Both the position numbers and the translations under genes were made by a program. DNA of 36,749 bases from JAAZAI01 sp050942875 (lineage in GTDB: Bacteria > Verrucomicrobiota > Kiritimatiellia > RFP12 > UBA3636): the NCBI GenBank assembly GCA_050942875.1, contig JBMNOD010000034.1, positions 1-36,749 of the forward strand, given 5' to 3'. The notes under the pieces were generated by a model. It was not told the DNA's origin. It saw only the letters and a list, made by a program, of their open reading frames with translations, and did not search any database. Positions within the stretch are counted from its first letter, which is position 1. Every line of letters begins with the position of its first letter. This document shows, in pieces, positions 24,258 through 34,083 of this stretch.

Positions 24258-27200
24258 ATGAATCGCGACGACATCAAGAAAATCCTCATCATCGGCTCCG
24301 GCCCGATCGTCATTGGCCAGGCCTGTGAATTCGACTACTCGGGAACCCAGGCCTGCAAGGCGCTCAAGGCGTTGGGATACCAAATCGTGTTGGTCAACTC
24401 GAACCCCGCCACCATCATGACCGACCCGGTCATGGCGGACGCCACCTACATCGAGCCGCTCAACGTCATGCGCCTCGAGCAGATCATCGAAAAAGAGCGC
24501 CCCGACGCCATCCTCCCCAACCTTGGCGGACAGACCGGCCTCAACCTCTCCCTCGAGCTTTCCAAGGCCGGCGTTCTTGAAAAGCACGGCGTCCAGGTCA
24601 TCGGCGTGAACCTCGACGCGATCGAGCGCGGCGAGGACCGCGAGATCTTCAAGGCGACGATGGCCGAGCTCGGCATCGACACGCCGCGCAGCGAAATCGC
24701 GCACACCGTCCAGGATGCCGAGAAGATTGCGTCCCGCCTGGGCTATCCCGTCGTCGTGCGCCCCGCCTACACCATGGGCGGCACGGGTGGCGGACTCGTC
24801 TACAACCTCGAGGAGCTGCGCACCATCGCCGGGCGCGGACTCGAGGCCTCGATGACGCACCAGTGCCTCGTCGAGGAGTCCGTGAAGGGCTGGGAGGAGC
24901 TTGAAGTCGAGGTCGTGCGCGACGCGAAGAACCAGATGATCGCCGTCTGCTTCATCGAGAACATCGACCCGATGGGCGTCCACACGGGCGACTCCTTCTG
25001 CGCGGCGCCGATGCTGACCATCGCCCCCGAGGTCCAGGCGAAGCTCAAGGAGTACGCCTTCCGCATCGTCGAGTCCATCGGCGTCGTCGGCGGCACGAAC
25101 GTCCAGTTCGCCCACGACCCCGTGTCCGGGCGCATCACCGTCGTCGAGATCAATCCGCGCACCTCGCGCTCCTCGGCGCTGGCGTCGAAGGCGACCGGCT
25201 TCCCGATCGCGCTCGTTTCCGCCAAGCTCGCCACCGGCGTCACGCTTGATGAAATCCCGTACTGGCGCGACGGGACGCTCGACAAGTACACGCCCTGCGG
25301 CGATTACATCGTGCTCAAGTTCGCCCGCTGGGCCTTCGAGAAGTTCCGCGGCGCCGAAGACAGGCTCGGCACGCAGATGAAGGCCGTCGGCGAGGTCATG
25401 TCGATCGGCAAGACGTACAAGGAGACGTTCCAGAAGGCGATCCGCGCCCTCGAGAACGGTCGCCACGGCCTCGGCTTCGTCACGGAATTCAATTCGAAGA
25501 GCCTGCAAGAGCTCCTCGACATGCTCCACATCGTCACGAGCGAACGCCAGTTCATCCTCTACGAGGCCATTCGCAAAGGCGCCACCAACGAGCAGCTTGT
25601 CAAGCTCACCAACATCAAGGACTGGTACATCCAGCAGATGCGCGAACTCGTCGAACTCGAAGAGAAAATGCTTGCCTACAAGGGCACGCTTCCGCCCGAC
25701 GACCTGCTCGTCCAGGCGAAGAAAGACGGGTTTTCCGACCGCTACCTCGCCAAGATCCTCGGCGTCCAGGAGGATGCCGTGCGCAAGCGCCGCACGGCGC
25801 TCGGCGTCGTCGAGACCTGGCACCCCGTGCCGGTCAGCGGCGTCGAGGACACCTACTATTACTACTCGTCGTACAACGCGGAAAAGGACGAAGTTCCGGT
25901 TTCGACGAACAAGAAGAAGATCATGATTCTTGGTGGCGGCCCCAACCGCATCGGGCAGGGCATCGAGTTCGACTACTGCTGCGTCCACGCCGCCTATGCG
26001 CTCCGCGACCAGGGGTACGAGACCATCATGGTCAACTGCAACCCCGAGACGGTGTCCACGGACTACGACACGAGCGACAAGCTCTACTTCGAGCCCGTCA
26101 CGCTCGAGGACGTGCTCCAGATCTACGAAAAGGAGCAGCCCGCCGGCGTCATCGTCCAGTTTGGCGGCCAGACGCCGCTGAACATCGCCCGCCAGCTCGC
26201 CGACGCCGGCGTCAAGATCCTCGGCACGAGCATCGACTCCATCGACATCGCCGAGGATCGCGACCTCTTCCGCATGCGCATGGAACGCCTCGACATCCCC
26301 ATGCCCGAGGCGGGCATGGCCATCGACATTGCCCAGGCCGTCAAGGTCGCCAACCAGATCGGCTACCCGCTGATGATCCGCCCGTCCTTCGTCCTCGGCG
26401 GCCGCGGCATGGAAGTGATCTACGACGAGCCGATGCTCCGCGAATACGTCGCCAAGGCCGTTGGCGTGACCCCCGACCGACCGCTCCTGCTCGACCGCTT
26501 CCTCCAGAACGCGCTGGAGTGCGAGGCGGACGCCCTGTCGGACGGCAAGGACGTCTTCATCCCCGCCGTCATGGAGCACATCGAGCTGGCCGGCGTCCAC
26601 TCCGGCGACTCCGCCTGCGTCATTCCGCCTGTCTCCATCGACGACGAGCATCTGGGGACGATTCTCGACTACACGCGCAAGATTGCGCAGGAGCTGCATG
26701 TCGTGGGGCTCATGAACATGCAGTATGCCATTGAAAACGGCAAGGTCTATGTGATCGAGGCCAACCCCCGCGCGTCGCGCACGGTTCCGCTCGTGTCCAA
26801 GGTCTGCAACATCCAGATGGCCCAGGCCGCCACGCGGCTGATGCTGGGCGGCACGCTCGGTTCGCTCAAGCTGAAGCATGGCAAGATCCCGCACTTCGGC
26901 GTGAAGGAGGCGGTGTTCCCGTTCTCCAAGTTCCCCGAGGTCGATCCCGTCCTGGGCCCCGAGATGCGCTCCACCGGCGAAGTCCTCGGCATGGCGTCGT
27001 GCTTCGGCCTGGCCTATTACAAGTCGCAGGAAGCCGCCGACGCCTCGTTGCCCACAGCCCCTGATCGGATGCTCGTGAGCCTTTCCGAGAAGCCTGAATC
27101 CGCTGCCGATGTCGTTCGCGAGTTCCAGAAGCTCGGCTTCACGATTTCCGGCACGGAAGGCACGATCGAATGGCTCCGCGCGCATGGCGTCGAGGGCACG

Positions 27201-27464
27201 GTGGTCCACAAGATCAACGAAGGTCGCCCGAACGTCATCGACATGATCGTCAACCGCGACGTCGTGCTGGTGCTCAACACGCCCTCGGGCCGTCGCGATG
27301 CGCGCGCGGACGATTCGTCGATCCGCAAGGCCGTGATCAAGTACAAGATACCGTATCTGACGACGCTTGCGGCCGCCACGGCCGCCGCGCAAGGCATTCG
27401 CTCCGCCCGCGACACCCAAGGCGGCGTCCGCTCGCTCCAGGAATACCATGCGGATATTCGGTAG
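24258..27464 (+). CDS. carB: Carbamoyl-phosphate synthase large subunit
   Basis: A 1068-residue subunit making carbamoyl phosphate from bicarbonate, ATP and ammonia channelled from the small subunit, for pyrimidine and arginine synthesis. It begins RDDIKKILIIGSGPIVIGQA, the family N-terminus. Two homologous ATP-grasp halves follow (about 1-400 and 555-930), with YTMGGTGGG in the first and SFVLGGRGME in the second. They flank an oligomerisation domain (400-550) and are followed by a C-terminal MGS-like allosteric domain (about 935-1068). Length is standard. No Shine-Dalgarno site is visible before the ATG. The small subunit gene carA is not adjacent. dapA follows 113 bases later from its own promoter. 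Confidence 0.97.
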   Translation: MNRDDIKKILIIGSGPIVIGQACEFDYSGTQACKALKALGYQIVLVNSNPATIMTDPVMADATYIEPLNVMRLEQIIEKERPDAILPNLGGQTGLNLSLELSKAGVLEKHGVQVIGVNLDAIERGEDREIFKATMAELGIDTPRSEIAHTVQDAEKIASRLGYPVVVRPAYTMGGTGGGLVYNLEELRTIAGRGLEASMTHQCLVEESVKGWEELEVEVVRDAKNQMIAVCFIENIDPMGVHTGDSFCAAPMLTIAPEVQAKLKEYAFRIVESIGVVGGTNVQFAHDPVSGRITVVEINPRTSRSSALASKATGFPIALVSAKLATGVTLDEIPYWRDGTLDKYTPCGDYIVLKFARWAFEKFRGAEDRLGTQMKAVGEVMSIGKTYKETFQKAIRALENGRHGLGFVTEFNSKSLQELLDMLHIVTSERQFILYEAIRKGATNEQLVKLTNIKDWYIQQMRELVELEEKMLAYKGTLPPDDLLVQAKKDGFSDRYLAKILGVQEDAVRKRRTALGVVETWHPVPVSGVEDTYYYYSSYNAEKDEVPVSTNKKKIMILGGGPNRIGQGIEFDYCCVHAAYALRDQGYETIMVNCNPETVSTDYDTSDKLYFEPVTLEDVLQIYEKEQPAGVIVQFGGQTPLNIARQLADAGVKILGTSIDSIDIAEDRDLFRMRMERLDIPMPEAGMAIDIAQAVKVANQIGYPLMIRPSFVLGGRGMEVIYDEPMLREYVAKAVGVTPDRPLLLDRFLQNALECEADALSDGKDVFIPAVMEHIELAGVHSGDSACVIPPVSIDDEHLGTILDYTRKIAQELHVVGLMNMQYAIENGKVYVIEANPRASRTVPLVSKVCNIQMAQAATRLMLGGTLGSLKLKHGKIPHFGVKEAVFPFSKFPEVDPVLGPEMRSTGEVLGMASCFGLAYYKSQEAADASLPTAPDRMLVSLSEKPESAADVVREFQKLGFTISGTEGTIEWLRAHGVEGTVVHKINEGRPNVIDMIVNRDVVLVLNTPSGRRDARADDSSIRKAVIKYKIPYLTTLAAATAAAQGIRSARDTQGGVRSLQEYHADIR

Positions 27465-27507
27465 GAGGGATTGGCGGCTGGCGGCTGGGATCGCTTTTTA
27501 AAACCGA

Positions 27508-27536
27508 TTGCCATTCTGGGCGTCGGGTTGTATACT
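27508..27536 (+). promoter_or_regulatory. Strong sigma-70 promoter of dapA
   Basis: TTGCCA (27508-27513) and TATACT (27531-27536), each 5 of 6 to consensus, with a 17-base spacer. The predicted start near 27543 leaves a short leader of about 35 bases before the ATG at 27578. Confidence 0.65.
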
Positions 27537-27577
27537 ACTGGTGTTTCAATCTTCACCGATGTTGCAATTTCAAAGCC

Positions 27578-28444
27578 ATGTTTTCAGGAACTTACACCGC
27601 CATCGTCACGCCGTTCAACCTGGACGGTTCCGTTGATTACGTCCGCTACCGGGAGCTGATCGAGAAGCAGATCGCCGGGGGCGTGGCCGGGATCGTGCCG
27701 GTCGGCACGACCGGCGAATCGCCGACGCTGTCCATGGAGGAGCATCTCGAGGTCGTCCGGGTCTGCGCCGAGCAGGTCGACGGGCGCGTCCAGGTCATCG
27801 CCGGCACGGGGGCGAACGCCACGCAGGAGGCGGTCGAGCTGACCGAGGCCGTGATCGGCTACGGCGTCGATGCCACGCTCCAGGTGACGCCCTACTACAA
27901 CAAGCCGTCGCCCGAAGGGCTCTACCGCCATTTTTCGACGATTGCCGATTTGGGGCTGCCGGTCGTCCTCTACAACGTGCCGGGCCGCACGTCGCGGGAC
28001 ATTCCTGTCGCCGTGGTCAAGCGCCTCGCCGACCACCCGAAGGTCGTGGCGATCAAGGAGGCGGCGGGCGATGTCGGCCGCGTCAGCCAGATTCGCGCGG
28101 TCTGCGATCTGGAGGTGCTCAGCGGCGACGACGGCTTGGCGCTGCCCATGATTTCCGTCGGCGCCTGCGGCCTGATCAGCGTCGCGTCGAACGTCGTGCC
28201 GCGCGAGGTGTCGGATTTGGTCCGTCTGGCGCTGGAGGGGCGGATGACGGAGGCGCTGCAATTGCACCAGCGGCTCACGGGCCTTTTCGCCGATTTGTTC
28301 ATCGAGGTGAATCCCGTTCCCGTGAAGGCGGCGCTCGCCATGATGGGGCGGATCGAGGAAACCTACCGCCTGCCGCTTTGCGAGATGGCGCCGGAAAACC
28401 GTCGGCGGCTCGAGGCGACGATGCAGTCGCTCGGCCTCGTCTGA
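27578..28444 (+). CDS. dapA: 4-hydroxy-tetrahydrodipicolinate synthase
   Basis: A 288-residue TIM-barrel aldolase condensing pyruvate with aspartate semialdehyde, the first committed step towards diaminopimelate and lysine. The Schiff-base lysine is Lys160 (VVAIKEAAGD), the catalytic tyrosine is Tyr132 in YNVPGRT, and the threonine pair is Thr44-Thr45 in GTTGESPTL. The family N-terminus FSGTYTAIVTPF fixes the ATG at 27578, although the frame is open well upstream. There is no clear Shine-Dalgarno site. It ends 38 bases before the best start of the giant uvrA, which may share its promoter. Confidence 0.96.
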   Translation: MFSGTYTAIVTPFNLDGSVDYVRYRELIEKQIAGGVAGIVPVGTTGESPTLSMEEHLEVVRVCAEQVDGRVQVIAGTGANATQEAVELTEAVIGYGVDATLQVTPYYNKPSPEGLYRHFSTIADLGLPVVLYNVPGRTSRDIPVAVVKRLADHPKVVAIKEAAGDVGRVSQIRAVCDLEVLSGDDGLALPMISVGACGLISVASNVVPREVSDLVRLALEGRMTEALQLHQRLTGLFADLFIEVNPVPVKAALAMMGRIEETYRLPLCEMAPENRRRLEATMQSLGLV

Positions 28445-28482
28445 TTTTGCGGAAGCCCGGGCCAAACGCGACGACCGCAGCC

Positions 28483-31400
28483 ATGCGTGAACGCAAGACA
28501 ACGAACGAGGCGTGCGCCGAGGCGCGCCGCTCGGCGCTGAGCGCCAAGGGGAGGCAGTCGGCGCGCGGGGGCGATGTCGCCGCCATCCGCGTGAGGGGTG
28601 CGCGGCAGAACAACCTGCGCAACCTCGACATCGACTTCCCCATCGGCGAGCTGATCGTGGTGACCGGCGTCAGCGGCTCCGGCAAGTCCTCGCTCGTCTT
28701 CGACACGGTCTATGCCGAGGGGCAGCGCCGCTACATGGAGACGTTCTCCTCCTACGCGCGCATGTTCCTGGAGCGGATGGATCCGCCGGACGTCGATTCG
28801 GTCGAGGGCATCCCGCCCGCCATCGCCATCCGCCAGATCAACCCCGTCCGCACGTCGCGCTCGACCGTCGGCACGATGACCGAGCTCAACGACAGCCTCA
28901 AGCTGCTTTTCGCCAAGCGCGCGCGGCTCTTCTGTCCGGGCTGCGGCCGGGAGGTCACGGTCGATACGCCCGAGAGCGTCTTTGGCAAGCTGCAAGCGGC
29001 GGGCTTCGAGGGCGCGCGGGCGCTGATCGTCTTCCGCGTCGCCATTCCCGAGCGCTTCACGCGCGAGGAAACGGTCGCCCTGCTCGAAAAGCAGGGGTAC
29101 CGGCGCATCGTCGACGAGCCCGACGGCCGCTTGCGCGTGGCGCAGGATCTCGTGGCGTTTGCCGAGTCGAAGCGCGCGCGCATCGCCGAGTCGCTGGAAG
29201 CCGCCTTCGAAAAAGGCAAGGGCGACATCTCGGTCGTCCGCCTGGGCGAGGATGGCGAGGAGGCGGAAGAGCTGAAGTTCAGCAGCCGGCTGGGCTGTCC
29301 CGATTGCGGAATCGATTTCCAGGAGCCCCACCCCAATCTCTTTTCCTTCAACGCGCCGACCGGCGCGTGCGAGCGCTGCCGCGGCTTTGGCCGCACGATT
29401 TCGTTTTCGGAGTCGCTGGTGGTGCCGGACGCGTCGCTGAGCGTCGCCGACGGCTGCATCAAGCCGTTCCAGACGGCCAGCTTCATCGAATGCCAGAACG
29501 AGCTGATGGCGTATGCGAAGAAGCGGAAGTTCCCCGTCAAGACGCCGTGGCGCGATTTGTCCGAGGACGACCGCCGCTGGGTGATGGAAGGCGAGGGCGA
29601 TTGGGATTCCGGCCGCTGGTGGGGCGTGAAGCGCTTCTTCGACTGGCTCGAATCCCGCGCCTACAAGATGCATGTGCGCGTCATGCTGTCGCGCTACCGC
29701 GAGTACCGCCTCTGCCCGGACTGCAAAGGCTCGCGCCTGAAGCCCGCCGCGCTCAACTGGCGGCTCGTGGCCGACGGCAAGTCCTTCAACATCCACGAGC
29801 TCATGCTCCAGCCGATCCGCGAGCTGCGCCACTTCTTCGACGCGCTTCGCGAGACGATCCCCTCGCGCGACGCCCAGACGCTCTTCGACGAAATCATCCC
29901 GCGCCTGGCGTTCCTCTGCGACGTGGGGCTCGACTACCTGACGCTCGACCGGCAGTCCCGCACGCTCAGTGGCGGCGAGGTGCAGCGCATCAACCTCACG
30001 CAGGCGCTCGGCAGCTCGCTCGTCAACACGCTCTTCGTCCTCGACGAACCGAGCATCGGCCTCCATCCCCGCGATGTGGATCGGTTGATTTCAGTGCTTC
30101 GCCGCTTGCGCGACGCCGGCAACACGGTGCTGGTGGTTGAGCACGACCCCGACGTCATCGCGGCGGCGGATCGCGTCATCGAAATGGGGCCCGGCCCCGG
30201 CGAGCGCGGCGGCGCGGTTTTGTTCAACGGTCGCGTTCGCGAGCTGATGGATTGCGCCGCCAGCGTGACGGCGCCGTATCTCCTGGGCGGGGCGGCGAGG
30301 CTTGATCGACAAAGTTTGCGACAAAGCTCGCGACAAAGTTCGCGACAAAGCTCGCGACAAAGCGCTTTGCGGAGCCCGTCGGCTCCGGTGCCGCGGATGA
30401 TTCGCGTGGTGGGCGCGCGCGAGAACAATTTGCAGAATCTCACAGTCGAGTTTCCCCTGAACCGTCTCGTGGTCGTCACGGGCGTGAGCGGTTCGGGCAA
30501 GTCCACGCTCGTCAACGACGTGCTGGGCGCGAACCTTCGTCGCCAGCTCGGCCAGACGGTGGAATGGCGCGGCGCGTGCGACGCCGTCGTCGGCGGGGAG
30601 TTTCTGGCGGATGTCGTGATGGTGGACCAATCGCCCATCGGCAAGACGACGCGTTCGACGCCGGCGAGCTACGTCGGCGCCTTCGACGCCATTCGCCGAT
30701 GCTTTGCGAATCTCCCGGCGGCGGTGCAGCGGGGCTTCTCCTACGGCGACTTCAGCTACAACGCCGGCTTGGGGCGCTGCCCCGTGTGCAAGGGCTCGGG
30801 CTACGAGCTTGTCGAGATGCAGTTTCTCAGCGACGTGTATCTCAAGTGCGAGACGTGCGGCGGAAGCCGCTACCGGCGCGAGATCCGAGAGGTCATGCTG
30901 CCGTGGCCCCAACGCGAGCGGATGATTTCGATCGCCGATGTCCTGGAGATGACCGTCGAAGAGACGCGCGAGGCGTTTGCGTTCGAGCCGCGCGTGCTCG
31001 AAGCGCTTCAGCCGCTTGTCGACGTGGGGCTTGGCTACTTGAAGATCGGCCAGCCCGTGCCGACATTGAGCGGCGGCGAGGCGCAGCGCCTCAAGCTGGC
31101 GGGGCATCTGGCGGAGAGCGAACGACGCGGCGCGAAGCGCGGCGGCGTGCTGTTCATTTTCGACGAGCCCACGACGGGGCTCCATTTCACCGACATCGAA
31201 ATCCTGAACGGCGTCTTCCGCCGGCTCGTCGAGCGCGGCGACTCCATCGTCGTCATCGAGCACAACCTGATGGTGATCCGCGCGGCCGACTACATCATCG
31301 ACCTCGGCCCCGAGGGCGGCGCCGAAGGCGGGCGGGTCGTGGCGGTCGGGTCGCCCGAGGAAATCGAGGCGCATCCGACGAGCCACACCGGCGCGGCGTT

Positions 31401-34083
31401 GCGGCGGGAATCCGCCGCCGCCCAGACGGCGCTGGCGGCGGCGGAATCGCCGGCGGCCTACCAGGTTGTGAAGCGGCCCGACTGCATTTCCGTCCGCCGC
31501 GCGAGCGAGCACAACTTGCGCAACATCGACGTGGACATCCCTCTCGACGCGTTTTCCGTCATCACGGGCGTCAGCGGCTCGGGCAAGTCCACGCTCGCCT
31601 TCGACATTCTCTTTGCCTCGGGGCAGCGCCGCTACCTCGAATGCCTCAATGCGTACGCCCGCCAGTTCGTCCAGCCGCAGGCGAAGCCGGACGTGCTTTC
31701 CATTGGCGCGCTGCCGCCGACCGTCGCGATCGAGCAGCGCATCAGCCGCGGCGGCTGGAAGAGCACCGTCGCCACGGTGACGGAGATTTACAACAATTTG
31801 CGTTTGCTGTTCCTGACGCTCGGCGAGCAGCACTGCCCGGATTGCGATCGCCCCATCGAGCGCCAGACGCCTGAGCAGATTTTGGACAACTTGATGACGC
31901 GCATGGCCGGTCGCGACGTGATCCTGCTGGCGCGGCTTGTTTCGGGGCGCAAGGGGCTTTACAAGGACTTGGCCGCGTGGGCGCACAAGCGCGGCTGCAA
32001 GTCGCTGCGCGTCGATGGAAAATGGCTCGACACGCATCCCTGGAAGCCCCTCAGCCGCTACCAGGAGCATGACATCGACCTGCCCGTTGCGCGGTTCACC
32101 GTGGCGCAGTCCGCCGCCAAGACGATCCTCGCGGGCATCCGGGAGGCGCTGGAGCATGGCGACGGCATTTTGCGCGTCCTGCCCCTCACGAAGCGCGGCG
32201 AAGCGCTGGACGAGGAGTACGTCGCCTCGACGGCGCGCGCGTGCGCGGCGTGCGGGACGAGCTTCGAGGAGCCCGATCCGCGGCTCTTTTCCTTCAACTC
32301 CCATCGCGGACGCTGCCCGACGTGCAACGGCTACGGCATCGCGGCGGGACGAAAGCAGCGCTCGACGACGTCCTTTGGCGACGAACGCGGCCGCACGCTC
32401 GACTTCGCCGACGCCGAGGCGGATTTGATCGACGCGCACGACTCGGCGGTTTGCACGGATTGCGGCGGCAGCCGCCTCAACGCCGAAGCCCGGGCGTTCC
32501 GGTTCAAGGGACGCGGCATTGGCGACTACGCGAAGATGACCGTGTCCGAGGCGCTGGATCATTTTACGACGCTCAAGCTCAACGCCCGCGAGTCGGCCGT
32601 GGCGTCGGGCGTCGTCGGCGACATCCGCTCGCGGCTGACGTTCCTTGAAAAGGTCGGCCTCGGCTATCTTTCGCTTGATCGCGCCGTGCCGACGCTCAGC
32701 GGCGGGGAGGGGCAGCGCATCCGCCTCTCGGCGCAGCTCGGCTCGAACCTCTGCGGCGTGTGCTACATCCTCGACGAGCCGACCATCGGCCTGCACCAGC
32801 GCGACACGGGCATGCTGCTCGACACGCTCGACGGCCTTCGCGACAAGGGCAACACGGTGCTCGTCGTGGAGCACGACGAGCAGACGATGCGCCGCGCCGA
32901 CTATTTGGTCGACATGGGGCCGGGCGCGGGCACGGAAGGCGGCGAGGTCGTGGCGACCGGAACGCTGAAGCAGATTCTGCGCCATGAAGATTCCAGGACG
33001 GCGCATTGCCTGGCCCATCCGATGGAACATCCGCTTCGCGGTTCGTACCGGAGCTGCCGCACGGCTGAAAAGCTCGTGGTCGAGCATGCGGATCTCCACA
33101 ATCTGCGCGGCATCGACGTGTCGTTCCCGCTGGAGCGCTTCACGGTGGTCACCGGCGTCAGCGGCTCCGGCAAGTCCACGCTCGTGCGCGACGTGCTGTA
33201 CGCCAGCCTGAAGGAGATCGGCGGCAAGGGACGCCGCGTCACGCCGGTGGGCTGCCGCGCCGTCACCGGCGCCGAGTCGCTGCGCCGCGCGCTGGAGGTG
33301 GATCAAAGCCCGATCGGGCGCACCCCGCGATCCTGTCCGGCGACGTATGTCGGCTTCTGGACGGCGATTCGCGAGATTTTCGCTTCGACCCCCGAGGCGA
33401 AGCTGCGCGGCTACGACGCCTCCCGCTTTTCGTTCAACCTCGAAAGCGGGGCGTGTCCCGATTGCGCCGGCCAGGGGATGGTGCGCATCGAGATGTCGTT
33501 TCTGCCGGATGTCGTCACGCCGTGCGAGACGTGCCGCGGCGCGCGCTTCAATCCCGAGACGCTGAACATCCGCTACAACGGCAAGACGGTGGCGGAGGTG
33601 CTGGCGATGAGCGTTGCGGAGGCGCGCGAATTGTTTGCGAACCACGCCTCGATCCGCCATGCCCTTGATTTGCTTTGCGACGTGGGCTTGGGTTATCTTT
33701 CGCTCGGCCAGCAGAGCAGCACGCTCAGCGGCGGCGAGGCGCAGCGCATCAAGCTCGTCTCCGAGCTGGCCCGCTGCACGCCGCGTCCGGGGCTTCGCGT
33801 GCCGGCCACCTTGTATGTGCTCGACGAGCCGACCGTGGGCCTTCACATGGCGGACGTCGGCAATTTGATCAAGGTCGTCCACAAGCTCGTGGACGGCGGG
33901 CACACGGTCGTGATGATCGAGCACAATCCCGATGTGATCGCCGAGGCCGACTGGGTGATCGACCTCGGGCCGGAAGGCGGCGCCGACGGCGGCCGCATCG
34001 TGGCCCGGGGTGCGCCGGATGCGTTGGCGAAGAAGCCCCCGGCCAAGTCGTACACGGCGAAGTTTCTTTCTGAAATGCTGTAA
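28483..34083 (+). CDS. uvrA: Double-length UvrA-family ATPase (four ABC domains)
   Basis: An 1866-residue fusion of two complete UvrA-like units. Walker A motifs lie near 61, 667, 1029 and 1558. ABC signatures are SGGEVQR (about 495), SGGEAQR (862), SGGEGQR (1405) and SGGEAQR (1749), each followed by a LDEP or FDEP Walker B. Zinc-type cysteine pairs recur in both halves (CPDCG...CERCRG, CPVCKG...CETCGG, CAACG...CPTCNG, CPDCAG...CETCRG). The UvrB-interaction region of each half looks shortened against the normal UvrA at 5935. Chlamydia has a similar double UvrA. An in-frame 12-base repeat lies in the linker at about 609-628. ATG 28483 is preferred; the frame extends up to 28378, overlapping dapA. 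Whether it acts in repair, resistance or both is unknown. Confidence 0.93.
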   Translation: MRERKTTNEACAEARRSALSAKGRQSARGGDVAAIRVRGARQNNLRNLDIDFPIGELIVVTGVSGSGKSSLVFDTVYAEGQRRYMETFSSYARMFLERMDPPDVDSVEGIPPAIAIRQINPVRTSRSTVGTMTELNDSLKLLFAKRARLFCPGCGREVTVDTPESVFGKLQAAGFEGARALIVFRVAIPERFTREETVALLEKQGYRRIVDEPDGRLRVAQDLVAFAESKRARIAESLEAAFEKGKGDISVVRLGEDGEEAEELKFSSRLGCPDCGIDFQEPHPNLFSFNAPTGACERCRGFGRTISFSESLVVPDASLSVADGCIKPFQTASFIECQNELMAYAKKRKFPVKTPWRDLSEDDRRWVMEGEGDWDSGRWWGVKRFFDWLESRAYKMHVRVMLSRYREYRLCPDCKGSRLKPAALNWRLVADGKSFNIHELMLQPIRELRHFFDALRETIPSRDAQTLFDEIIPRLAFLCDVGLDYLTLDRQSRTLSGGEVQRINLTQALGSSLVNTLFVLDEPSIGLHPRDVDRLISVLRRLRDAGNTVLVVEHDPDVIAAADRVIEMGPGPGERGGAVLFNGRVRELMDCAASVTAPYLLGGAARLDRQSLRQSSRQSSRQSSRQSALRSPSAPVPRMIRVVGARENNLQNLTVEFPLNRLVVVTGVSGSGKSTLVNDVLGANLRRQLGQTVEWRGACDAVVGGEFLADVVMVDQSPIGKTTRSTPASYVGAFDAIRRCFANLPAAVQRGFSYGDFSYNAGLGRCPVCKGSGYELVEMQFLSDVYLKCETCGGSRYRREIREVMLPWPQRERMISIADVLEMTVEETREAFAFEPRVLEALQPLVDVGLGYLKIGQPVPTLSGGEAQRLKLAGHLAESERRGAKRGGVLFIFDEPTTGLHFTDIEILNGVFRRLVERGDSIVVIEHNLMVIRAADYIIDLGPEGGAEGGRVVAVGSPEEIEAHPTSHTGAALRRESAAAQTALAAAESPAAYQVVKRPDCISVRRASEHNLRNIDVDIPLDAFSVITGVSGSGKSTLAFDILFASGQRRYLECLNAYARQFVQPQAKPDVLSIGALPPTVAIEQRISRGGWKSTVATVTEIYNNLRLLFLTLGEQHCPDCDRPIERQTPEQILDNLMTRMAGRDVILLARLVSGRKGLYKDLAAWAHKRGCKSLRVDGKWLDTHPWKPLSRYQEHDIDLPVARFTVAQSAAKTILAGIREALEHGDGILRVLPLTKRGEALDEEYVASTARACAACGTSFEEPDPRLFSFNSHRGRCPTCNGYGIAAGRKQRSTTSFGDERGRTLDFADAEADLIDAHDSAVCTDCGGSRLNAEARAFRFKGRGIGDYAKMTVSEALDHFTTLKLNARESAVASGVVGDIRSRLTFLEKVGLGYLSLDRAVPTLSGGEGQRIRLSAQLGSNLCGVCYILDEPTIGLHQRDTGMLLDTLDGLRDKGNTVLVVEHDEQTMRRADYLVDMGPGAGTEGGEVVATGTLKQILRHEDSRTAHCLAHPMEHPLRGSYRSCRTAEKLVVEHADLHNLRGIDVSFPLERFTVVTGVSGSGKSTLVRDVLYASLKEIGGKGRRVTPVGCRAVTGAESLRRALEVDQSPIGRTPRSCPATYVGFWTAIREIFASTPEAKLRGYDASRFSFNLESGACPDCAGQGMVRIEMSFLPDVVTPCETCRGARFNPETLNIRYNGKTVAEVLAMSVAEARELFANHASIRHALDLLCDVGLGYLSLGQQSSTLSGGEAQRIKLVSELARCTPRPGLRVPATLYVLDEPTVGLHMADVGNLIKVVHKLVDGGHTVVMIEHNPDVIAEADWVIDLGPEGGADGGRIVARGAPDALAKKPPAKSYTAKFLSEML
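30307..30366 (+). repeat. In-frame 12-base tandem repeat inside the giant uvrA
   Basis: Four units of CGACAAAGYTYG (starting at 30307, 30319, 30331 and 30343) and a partial fifth. They encode RQSL/RQSS repeats in the linker between the first and second ABC domains of the N-terminal UvrA half. Because each unit is 12 bases, any copy number keeps the frame. The same unit lies between genes at 24096-24120. Confidence 0.85.

Noticed and set aside
24249..27449. A 1066-codon minus-strand open frame
   Set aside because: It is antisense to carB along its whole length; carB has full family motifs and length.
30091..33924. A 1277-codon minus-strand open frame
   Set aside because: It is antisense to the giant uvrA and arises from high GC at codon third positions.
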